Origin: an uncultured Megasphaera sp.
GTDB taxonomy: Bacteria; Bacillota; Negativicutes; Veillonellales; Megasphaeraceae
Direction of reading: 5' to 3'
Length of the DNA stretch: 5,722 bases
Assembly (NCBI GenBank): GCA_902464195.1
Contig: CABQJB010000129.1
Span: forward strand, 1-5,722
Part shown: positions 1-5,722 of the stretch, piece after piece
How the letters are laid out: each line of letters begins with the position of its first letter
Position numbering within the stretch: the stretch's first letter is position 1
Notes under the pieces: generated by a model
What the model was told of the DNA's origin: nothing
The model's database searches: none
Seen by the model: the letters and a program-made list of their open reading frames with translations, nothing else
Made by a program: the position numbers and the translations under genes

Positions 1-10
1 ATATAAAACC

Positions 11-39
11 TTGTGTATTTGGCGAAAATAGCATACAAT
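11..39 (+). promoter_or_regulatory. Probable sigma-A-type promoter of the symporter gene
   Basis: A -10 box TACAAT at 34-39 (five of six consensus bases) lies 17 bases after a weak -35 box TTGTGT at 11-16. Transcription would start near 46, giving an untranslated leader of about 40 bases before the TTG start at 87. The spacer contains TTTGGCGAA (18-26), whose reverse complement recurs at the promoter of the next transcription unit. The call rests on box match and spacing only. Confidence 0.5.
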
Positions 40-86
40 TTTATTTATCTGCTGTTTTTTATTACCAGAGAAAAGGAGATACAGCC

Positions 87-1343
87 TTGAAGAAAAAAAT
101 TGGCTTGAGTTCCCAAATTTTGATCGGCCTGGCCCTCGGTGCCCTGGTCGGTTATTTGTTCCCCGATTTCGGCGATAAGCTGAAACCCTTCGGTGATGCC
201 TTCCTGCGCATGATCAAGATGATTGTCGTGCCTCTTATTTTCAGTACCCTGGTCATGGGCATTGCCGGTACGGGCGATTTTAAAAAGCTCGGCCGCTTAG
301 GCGGCAAGGCCATCATTTGGTTCGAGTTCGCTACGACCATCGCCCTGGCCATCGGCCTGTTGTTCATGAATATTGCAGAACCCGGTGTGGGCGTCACTTT
401 ATCGGCTTCGGCGGCGAATGCTTCCAATGCCGCAGCGGCCAGCCAGCACAGTGTCGACCTCGTCGACTATGCCGTCCACATCATCCCGACCAACATCGTC
501 GATGCCATGGCCCGGCAGGATATGCTGCAGATCATCTTTTTTGCCTGCTTCTTTGGCGTCGCCGTCGCCCATATCGGCGGCAAAGGTGAAACCATCGTCG
601 ATATCTGCCAGAGCGTGGCTGAAGCCATGTTCAAAGTAACGGGCTACGTCATGCACTTTGCGCCTATCGGCGTCTTTGCCATGATTGCCTATACCGTAGG
701 CAGCTATGGCATTGCCATGCTCATCCCCTTGGGCAAGCTCATCTTGTCCGTCGCCGGTGCTACAGCGCTGTTCATCTGTGTCGTCGCCCTCATTGCCAGC
801 CTTTTTACGGGCATCAATTTCTTCCACGTCATCCGGGCCTTGAAGGACATCCTCTTCCTGGCTTTCTCGACGGCCAGCAGTGAAGCCGCTCTGCCCGGTG
901 CCATGAAGCGCCTGGAAGAATTGGGCGTCCCCAAGACGATTGTCACCTTTGTCATGCCGACGGGTTATTCCTTCAACCTCGACGGCTCGACGCTGTACAG
1001 TTCGGCCGGTATCTTATTTATTGCCCAGCTCTACGGCATCCAGATGCCCATCGAGCAGCAGCTGCTGGTCATGGTCACGCTCATGCTGTCGACCAAGGGC
1101 ATTGCCGGTGTTCCCGGTGCGGGCATCATCGTCGTCGCCGCGACGGCAGCGGCCTTCAATCTGCCTACAGAAGGCGTCGCCATCCTCCTGGGTATCGACC
1201 GCCTCCTCGACATGATCCGCACAATCTGCAACGTCTGTGGCAACTGCATGGCTACGGTCGTCGTCGCCTGCTGGGAAAAGGAATTGAACAAGGCCACGTT
1301 CAATGAAAAGTACCGCGCTTTTTTGGGCGGAAAAAATGGGTGA
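87..1343 (+). CDS. Dicarboxylate/amino acid:cation symporter (DAACS, GltP/DctA-like)
   Basis: This is a complete 418-residue inner-membrane secondary transporter of the sodium:dicarboxylate symporter family, expected to import glutamate, aspartate or C4-dicarboxylates with Na+ or H+. The start is TTG, supported by AGGAGA (74-79) seven bases upstream; no better ATG lies near the RBS. Visible family landmarks are the serine-rich hairpin 1 (STASSEAALP, residues 261-270), the NLDGS motif of helix 7 (297-301), hairpin 2 (STKGIAGVPGAG, 335-346) and the helix 8 pattern D371, D375, R378, T379, N382. In GltPh the matching Asp394 and Arg397 bind the substrate amino and side-chain carboxyl groups, so retention of D375 and R378 favours an acidic amino acid over a plain dicarboxylate. 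The position matching GltPh Asp405 (Na1 site) is Asn386; I believe Asn is common there in bacterial GltP/DctA proteins. Length is normal. It looks unrelated to the downstream operon, and no terminator follows it. The exact substrate is uncertain. Confidence 0.95.
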   Translation: MKKKIGLSSQILIGLALGALVGYLFPDFGDKLKPFGDAFLRMIKMIVVPLIFSTLVMGIAGTGDFKKLGRLGGKAIIWFEFATTIALAIGLLFMNIAEPGVGVTLSASAANASNAAAASQHSVDLVDYAVHIIPTNIVDAMARQDMLQIIFFACFFGVAVAHIGGKGETIVDICQSVAEAMFKVTGYVMHFAPIGVFAMIAYTVGSYGIAMLIPLGKLILSVAGATALFICVVALIASLFTGINFFHVIRALKDILFLAFSTASSEAALPGAMKRLEELGVPKTIVTFVMPTGYSFNLDGSTLYSSAGILFIAQLYGIQMPIEQQLLVMVTLMLSTKGIAGVPGAGIIVVAATAAAFNLPTEGVAILLGIDRLLDMIRTICNVCGNCMATVVVACWEKELNKATFNEKYRAFLGGKNG

Positions 1344-1346
1344 TTA

Positions 1347-1376
1347 TTCGCCAAAGTAGACTAAATCTGTTATAAT
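1347..1376 (+). promoter_or_regulatory. Extended -10 promoter of the leader RNA/operon
   Basis: TGTTATAAT at 1368-1376 is a perfect extended -10 element (TGnTATAAT). An extended -10 can work without a good -35; the best-placed hexamer, TTCGCC at 1347-1352, is poor and sits 18 bases upstream. The start site would be near the GGG at 1381-1383. No equally good promoter is visible between 1540 and 1666, so this is the likely promoter both for the structured RNA and, by read-through, for the five-gene operon. That would give an untranslated leader of about 285 bases. Confidence 0.7.
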
Positions 1377-1382
1377 AATAGG

Positions 1383-1541
1383 GTAAATAAGTGCTCCGTA
1401 AGGATTGCCTGACGGAAAACTTCATCTATGAAGCAACCGTGCTCCTCTGCAAAGACTTGACTGCGCAGACGAGGCGAAAGCACAATTATCCGAAGGGACT
1501 GTCGCACGGAGGCTTCTGCCATCATGCGTGGTCCCTTTTGA
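1383..1541 (+). ncRNA. Candidate structured leader RNA or small RNA, family not recognised
   Basis: Four local hairpins can be drawn. (1) TCCGT-A-AGG (1395-1403) pairs with CCT-G-ACGGA (1408-1416), loop ATTG. (2) CTTCA (1420-1424) pairs with TGAAG (1429-1433), loop TCTA. (3) GTGCT (1439-1443), CCT and CTGC (to 1450) pair with GCAG, AGG and AGCAC (1465-1483), with an ACG bulge and a GAAA next to the base. (4) AAGGGAC (1493-1499) pairs with GTCCCTT (1531-1537) with inner stems CGCA/TGCG and GGC/GCC. The GTGC at 1391-1394 could instead pair with GCAC at 1480-1483, closing a multi-branch junction, and CTCCGT (1394-1399) could pair with ACGGAG (1506-1511). The promoter at its 5' end and terminator-like hairpin at its 3' end suit a discrete RNA; its place before an operon also suits a riboswitch-type leader. 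I compared it from memory with 6S, SRP, TPP, SAM, cobalamin, FMN, T-box and Moco elements and saw no match. No protein on the plus strand explains the region. Confidence 0.5.
1493..1539 (+). terminator. Terminator-like hairpin at the 3' end of the structured RNA
   Basis: A 7-bp outer stem AAGGGAC/GTCCCTT (1493-1499 with 1531-1537) encloses CGCA/TGCG (1503-1506 with 1525-1528) and GGC/GCC around a TTCT loop. The stem runs into only four T residues (1536-1539) followed by GATTAT, so termination may be weak and read-through into the operon is plausible. Its 5' arm GGGACTGTCGCAC (1495-1507) closely resembles the 5' arm of the stronger hairpin at 1619-1643. Confidence 0.45.
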
Positions 1542-1545
1542 TTAT

Positions 1546-1598
1546 AGTTTGTAGATGAGGGCTTTAAATTCAAAGACCTTCACTAAAAACTACAAACT
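1546..1598 (+). repeat. Long imperfect inverted repeat (hairpin)
   Basis: AGTTTGTAG (1546-1554) is the exact reverse complement of CTACAAACT (1590-1598), a 9-bp stem. Within it TGAGG (1556-1560) can pair with CCTTCA (1578-1583, one bulge) and CTTT (1562-1565) with AAAG (1572-1575). The right arm lies inside the ACTNNAA tandem repeat. The stem is AT-rich and has no T-tract, so it is not a terminator. It may be a spacer structure of the leader or a small intergenic repeat unit. Confidence 0.5.
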
Positions 1599-1616
1599 GG
1601 AAACTTAAAACTCAAA
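1582..1616 (+). repeat. Five tandem copies of a degenerate heptamer ACTNNAA
   Basis: Reading in steps of seven gives ACTAAAA, ACTACAA, ACTGGAA, ACTTAAA and ACTCAAA without a gap. Positions 1-3 and 6-7 are invariant while positions 4-5 vary in every copy. It lies directly before the hairpin at 1619. No coding frame explains it. Function is unknown; it could be a short-tandem-repeat remnant or a set of phased protein or RNA contacts. Confidence 0.7.
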
Positions 1617-1618
1617 AA

Positions 1619-1649
1619 GGGGCGTCGCACGTGCGACAGCCCCTTTTTT
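1619..1649 (+). terminator. Strong rho-independent terminator or attenuator just upstream of the operon
   Basis: GGGGC-GTCGC (1619-1628) pairs with GCGAC-A-GCCCC (1633-1643, one bulged A) around an ACGT loop and is followed at once by six T residues (1644-1649). The core GTCGCACGTGCGAC (1624-1637) is a perfect 14-base palindrome. Five A residues precede the stem, so it could act on the opposite strand too. It ends 17 bases before the ATG at 1667 and 4 bases before the Shine-Dalgarno sequence. It must therefore either end a separate upstream RNA or act as a regulated attenuator for the operon. Confidence 0.75.
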
Positions 1650-1653
1650 CTTT

Positions 1654-1660
1654 AGGAGGT
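1654..1660 (+). promoter_or_regulatory. Shine-Dalgarno sequence fixing the start of the TM1266-type gene
   Basis: AGGAGGT lies six bases before ATG 1667. This decides the start: an in-frame GTG at 1631 would place 12 extra residues inside the terminator hairpin and upstream of the ribosome site. Confidence 0.9.
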
Positions 1661-1666
1661 ACGAAT

Positions 1667-1918
1667 ATGGAAACGAGAGTCGCTTTAATCGGTATTATCG
1701 TAGGGAATCGCCAGGAATCGACTAAATTAAATGAAATCCTGCATGAATATGGCCAGTATGTCGTCGGCCGCATGGGGGTCCCTTATAAGGATAAGGATAT
1801 CAACGTCATCAGCCTCATCGTCGATGCGCCGCAAGACGTCATCAGCGCTTTGTCGGGGAAATTAGGGATGCTCCCGGAAGTCAGCACCAAGACGATTTAC
1901 CCGCCTATGCCGCAGTAG
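1667..1918 (+). CDS. TM1266-family putative iron-only hydrogenase system regulator
   Basis: An 83-residue protein matching the small TM1266-like family (ferredoxin-like/ACT-type alpha-beta fold), usually found beside [FeFe]-hydrogenase maturation genes hydE, hydF and hydG and annotated as a putative regulator without proven biochemistry. Family hallmarks are the N-terminal strand RVALIGIIVGNR (residues 4-15), the helix with LNEILHEYG, then VVGRMGVPYKDK, INVISLIVDAP and a final helix with VISALSGKLGMLP. Length is normal for the family. There is no helix-turn-helix and no cysteine, so it is more likely to sense or bind a small ligand or protein than to hold an iron cluster. It is the first gene of the operon; its stop codon overlaps the next gene's ribosome site and the gap is nine bases. 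No hyd gene is visible here, so its partner may be the nitrogenase-like complex. Family call firm, role inferred. Confidence 0.9.
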   Translation: METRVALIGIIVGNRQESTKLNEILHEYGQYVVGRMGVPYKDKDINVISLIVDAPQDVISALSGKLGMLPEVSTKTIYPPMPQ

Positions 1919-1927
1919 GAGGCGCGT

Positions 1928-2683
1928 ATGCTGAAAATTGCGATTTACGGCAAAGGCGGCATCGGGAAATCGACGATGACCAGTAATCTGGCCGCCGCCT
2001 TCGCCTATTTAGGCAAGAAAGTCATCCAGATCGGCTGTGACCCTAAGGCCGATTCGACGTTCAACCTGCTCGGCGGCCATCCCGTCCAGCCGGTCATGAA
2101 TTATCTGCGGGAACACGACGAAGATCCAGAATCCATCGAGGATATTTCCCGCATCGGCTATGGCGGCGTCCTCTGTATCGAAACGGGCGGTCCTACGCCG
2201 GGTCTGGGCTGTGCCGGCCGGGGCATTATCGCCACTTTTTCTCTGTTGGAAGATTTAGGCCTCTTTGAAAAATATGAGCCCGACGTCGTCCTGTACGATG
2301 TCCTGGGCGACGTCGTCTGCGGCGGCTTTGCAGCGCCTATCCGCGAAGGCTATGCGGAACAGGTCCTCATCGTCACATCGGGCGAAAAAATGGCTCTCTA
2401 CGCAGCCAACAACATCAATACGGCTGTGGCCAATTTTGCCGACCGCAGCTATGCCAAAGTCCGGGGCATCCTCCTCAACCGCCGCAATGTCCCCGACGAA
2501 GAAGCGAAGGTCCGGGCCTTTGCCGAAAAGGCTCACCTTTCCATCGTCGGCGACATTCCCCGCAGCGACGACATCAACCGCTATGAAGATCTGGGCCAGA
2601 CCGTCATCGAAGGCGATCCGGACCTGCCTATCAGCCATATCTTCCTCGATTTGGCCCAAAAATTATTACAAGACAAGGAATGA
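1928..2683 (+). CDS. NifH-like ATP-dependent [4Fe-4S] reductase (nitrogenase-like iron protein)
   Basis: A 251-residue homologue of the nitrogenase Fe protein, a cytoplasmic homodimer that hydrolyses MgATP to pass low-potential electrons to a component-1 protein. It keeps the P-loop GKGGIGKST (residues 8-16), switch I DPKADS (38-43), cluster ligand Cys95 in GCAGRG, switch II DVLGD (124-128), cluster ligand Cys131, and the SGEKMALYAANNI segment (151-163). Arg98 matches the arginine ADP-ribosylated by DraT in some diazotrophs. It is shorter than typical NifH (about 270-295), ending soon after the last helix. ATG 1928 is preceded by AGGAGG (1917-1922), which overlaps the previous stop codon. The stop overlaps the start region of the NifD-like gene. 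With no nifB, nifE or nifN seen and divergent component-1 genes next door, it fits the uncharacterised group IV Nfl type or other nitrogenase-like reductases (compare CfbC, BchL, MarH) better than true NifH. Confidence 0.93.
   Translation: MLKIAIYGKGGIGKSTMTSNLAAAFAYLGKKVIQIGCDPKADSTFNLLGGHPVQPVMNYLREHDEDPESIEDISRIGYGGVLCIETGGPTPGLGCAGRGIIATFSLLEDLGLFEKYEPDVVLYDVLGDVVCGGFAAPIREGYAEQVLIVTSGEKMALYAANNINTAVANFADRSYAKVRGILLNRRNVPDEEAKVRAFAEKAHLSIVGDIPRSDDINRYEDLGQTVIEGDPDLPISHIFLDLAQKLLQDKE
2675..2679 (+). promoter_or_regulatory. Shine-Dalgarno sequence deciding between two NifD-like starts
   Basis: AAGGA at 2675-2679 directly abuts the ATG at 2680 but stands six bases before the in-frame ATG at 2686. 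The normal spacing favours 2686. If 2680 is used, the protein gains Met-Ile and overlaps the NifH-like stop as ATGA. Confidence 0.6.
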
Positions 2684-2685
2684 TT

Positions 2686-3986
2686 ATGACAGAACGAAAA
2701 CCTTATGCTATCACCGTGCAGGACCTGGTGACGCGCGGCCGCGATGATATCCCGGCTGAACTCGTCACATCGACGCACCTCATCTATAATTCGCCGTCTG
2801 CCCTGGCCTTCAACTCGCCTGGGGCCCAGGGCTTCGGCGTCAAACGGGCAGGCCTGTCCATTCCCGGATCGGTCATGCTCCTGGTCGGACCGGGCTGCTG
2901 TGGCCGCAATACGACGATTCTCAGCGAAATGGGCGGGTACAGCGACCGTTTCTTCTTCTATATCATGGATGAAACGGACATCGTCACGGGCCGCCATCTG
3001 AAGAAAATCCCCCAGGCCGTCTGTGAAGTCGTCGACAGCCTGGCTGAAAAGCCGTCAGTCGTCATGATCTGCATGACCTGTGTCGACGCCCTGCTGGGGA
3101 CCGATATGGAACGGGTCTGCCGCAAAGCCGAAAAAGAAGCGGGCCTGCCCGTCGTGCCCTGCTACATGTACGCTCTGACCCGGGAAGGCCGCAAGCCGCC
3201 CATGGTCGACGTCCGCCGAGCCATTTATTCGCTGCTGGAAAAACAGCCGCGCCGCCGCCGGACGGTCAATCTCCTGGGCTATTTCGCGCCCTTGCAGGAC
3301 GACTGCGAACTGTACGACATCCTGAGAGGCGTCGGCTTTAATCAGATCAATGAGATTTCCCGCTGTCCCGACTTTGCCGCCTATAAGGCCATGTCCCAGG
3401 CCAACGTCAACATCATCCTCAACCCGGAAGCGCGCCTGGCTGCCCAGGATATGGAAAAGCGCCTGGGTATTCCCAGCATCGAACTGACCCGTCTCTACCA
3501 GGTCGCCCAGATTCACAAACAGTATCAGGCCCTGGCTCAGGTACTGGGGACGACCATCGATGACAGTGCCTGGCATGAACGGGCCCAGGCCGTCGTTCGG
3601 GCTGTGCGGGAAAAATACAGCGGCACGACCGTGGCCATCGGCGAAATGCAGAACGGCAACGCCTTTGAAATGGCCCTGGCCCTGACCCGCTACGGTTTCG
3701 TCATCCGCGAAATCTACGCCAACCTGGGACCGGACGATTTCGTCTACCTGCGCCACCTGGCCCAGCTGAGCCCGGATACGCAGGTATACTCCAATTTGTC
3801 GCCGTCTATGCTCTATTACCGGGGACAGGACCATCCTGTCGACGTCACCATCGGCAAGGATGCCGCATATTATCATGAACAGGCCGCCCATCTCTCGTGG
3901 GATGAAGATATCCAGCCCTTCGGTTATGCCGGAGTCATTTCGCTGTTACAGCGGCTGGAGCAGGCCTTGTTGGAAAGGAAACATCC

Positions 3987-3990
<4 letters not shown>
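2686..3990 (+). CDS. NifD-like nitrogenase component 1-type oxidoreductase
   Basis: A 434-residue homologue of the nitrogenase component-1 alpha subunit. The chosen start is explained at the Shine-Dalgarno entry. By eye, GPGCCG with Cys71/Cys72 aligns with P-cluster ligand alpha-Cys88 (Azotobacter numbering), and CMTCVDALLGTD with Cys132 aligns with alpha-Cys154. There is no cysteine before residue 71, so the alpha-Cys62 ligand is missing. The FeMo-cofactor ligand alpha-Cys275 (NLVHC) aligns with Asn246 (NIILN). The segment HLSWD (402-406) before PFGYAG resembles the HSWD around alpha-His442, so that histidine may remain. These features argue for a cluster-containing reductase that does not carry FeMo-cofactor, like the enzymes of chlorophyll, F430 or methylthio-alkane metabolism, but substrate is unknown. 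Other cysteines (113, 129, 145, 159, 207, 227) could also serve. It should pair with the next gene's product and receive electrons from the NifH-like protein. The stop overlaps the next start (ATGA). Confidence 0.9.
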
Positions 3991-5021
<1,031 letters not shown>

Positions 5022-5022
5022 G

Positions 5023-5722
5023 ATGCATACGGAACGGATTTGTGTCTTTGGCATCGTCCAGGGCGTCGGCTTTCGGCCCTTTGTCAGCCGCATCGCAGCG
5101 GCTCATGCCATTCACGGGACGGTCTGCAATAAGGGCTCTTATGTGGAAATCCTGGCCCAAGGTTCCCCGGCGGCGCTGATGGCCTTCCACGATGATTTGG
5201 AAGGCAAGGCGCCTGAACGGTCGGCTATCCTGAAAGTCGTCACGACGATGGAAGACCGGCCGCCGTACGAGGATTTTTCCATCGTCGAGAGCGCCAGGGA
5301 AAAAGGCGATATCTTCGTGTCGCCGGACATTGCCATCTGCGATGCCTGCAAAGCGGAGCTCTTCGATAAGACCAACCGCCGCTATCTCCACCCCTTCATC
5401 AACTGCACGGCCTGCGGCCCGCGGCTGACCATCCTCGATGCCATGCCTTACGACCGCGAACGGACGAGTATGGGCGAGTTCCCCATGTGTCCCCAGTGCG
5501 AATATGAATATACCCACGCCGAAACGCGGCGTTACGATGCCCAGCCGGTCTGCTGCAACGACTGCGGTCCGGAAGTCTATCTCCTGGACCGGCCCGAACG
5601 GCGCCGTCAGGCTATCATCGCGGCCAGACAGGCGCTTATTGATGGAAAAATCATCGCCGTCAAGGGCATCGGCGGCTTCCACCTCTGCTGCGATGCCCGC
5701 AATGAACAGACGGTCCAGGCCC
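5023..5722 (+). CDS. hypF: HypF carbamoyltransferase, N-terminal part (runs off the window)
   Basis: Only the first 233 residues of an expected 750 or so are present. HypF turns carbamoyl phosphate and ATP into carbamoyl-adenylate and passes the carbamoyl group to HypE, which makes the CN ligands of [NiFe] hydrogenase. The acylphosphatase-like domain (about 1-90) has GIVQGVGFRPFV with catalytic Arg18 and Asn36 in VCNKGS. The zinc-finger pair follows exactly the pattern C106-x2-C109-x18-C128-x2-C131-x24-C156-x2-C159-x18-C178-x2-C181. The YrdC-like domain starts near residue 195 and shows KGIGGFH (214-220). The start ATG 5023 has GGGAGGGG (5010-5017) five bases before it and lies one base after the NifK-like stop. 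The frame is open to the edge, with no sign of damage. It is the operon's fifth gene. Whether it serves a [NiFe] hydrogenase or the nitrogenase-like system is open. Confidence 0.95.
   Translation, partial: MHTERICVFGIVQGVGFRPFVSRIAAAHAIHGTVCNKGSYVEILAQGSPAALMAFHDDLEGKAPERSAILKVVTTMEDRPPYEDFSIVESAREKGDIFVSPDIAICDACKAELFDKTNRRYLHPFINCTACGPRLTILDAMPYDRERTSMGEFPMCPQCEYEYTHAETRRYDAQPVCCNDCGPEVYLLDRPERRRQAIIAARQALIDGKIIAVKGIGGFHLCCDARNEQTVQA

Noticed and set aside
1370..1573. Minus-strand open frame of 67 codons (51 from the inner ATG at 1525) with AAAAGGGA before it
   Set aside because: It covers exactly the RNA-like hairpin region, I recognise no domain, and the only nearby minus-strand promoter would start inside its ribosome site. 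Better explained as a shadow of structured RNA, but not fully excluded.
1631..1666. Upstream GTG start extending the TM1266-type protein by 12 residues
   Set aside because: It lies in the terminator stem and precedes the AGGAGGT ribosome site; family members begin close to the ATG at 1667.
1344..1666. tRNA, 6S RNA, SRP RNA or a familiar riboswitch in the intergenic region
   Set aside because: I looked for their signature sequences (such as the T-box and TPP motifs, the SRP loop and a 6S-type closing stem) and found none on either strand.
3055..3891. Long minus-strand open frame (278 codons) opposite the NifD-like gene
   Set aside because: The plus-strand protein is unmistakable. Long antisense frames are a by-product of the strong C-ending codon bias here; composition is low in sense and no family is seen.

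Overview
The window looks like an anaerobic Gram-positive-lineage bacterium of the Negativicutes, most likely Megasphaera or a close Veillonellaceae relative. I infer this from the gene families, the strong AGGAGG-type ribosome binding sites, and the heavy use of GTC, ATC, CTC and GCC codons beside AT-rich intergenic DNA. This is a judgement from style, not a database match.

Left part (1-1343): a promoter and one complete gene for a sodium- or proton-coupled dicarboxylate/amino-acid symporter of the DAACS (GltP/DctA) family. No terminator is visible after it. Middle (1344-1666): a 323-base gene-free stretch that is far from empty. It holds an extended -10 promoter, about 155 bases of strongly structured RNA ending in a terminator-like hairpin, a second long imperfect hairpin, five tandem copies of a 7-base repeat (ACTNNAA), and a strong hairpin followed by six T residues. 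That hairpin ends only 17 bases before the first gene of the next operon. I could not assign the RNA to a known family.

Right part (1667-5722): five same-strand genes with overlaps or gaps of at most 9 bases, clearly one operon. They encode a TM1266-type small protein (a family named as a putative [FeFe]-hydrogenase system regulator), a NifH-like ATPase, a NifD-like and a short NifK-like component-1 protein, and the first 233 residues of HypF, the carbamoyltransferase that makes the cyanide ligands of [NiFe] hydrogenase. The HypF gene runs off the right edge.

The NifH-like protein keeps its nucleotide and [4Fe-4S] motifs, so it should work as an ATP-driven electron donor. The NifD/NifK-like pair lacks several P-cluster cysteines and the FeMo-cofactor cysteine of true nitrogenase, so N2 fixation is unlikely. 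The best reading is an uncharacterised nitrogenase-like reductase linked to hydrogenase or metallocofactor biogenesis. The mixture of an [FeFe]-hydrogenase-linked protein, a nitrogenase-like complex and a [NiFe] cyanide-ligand enzyme in one operon is the most interesting aspect of the window.
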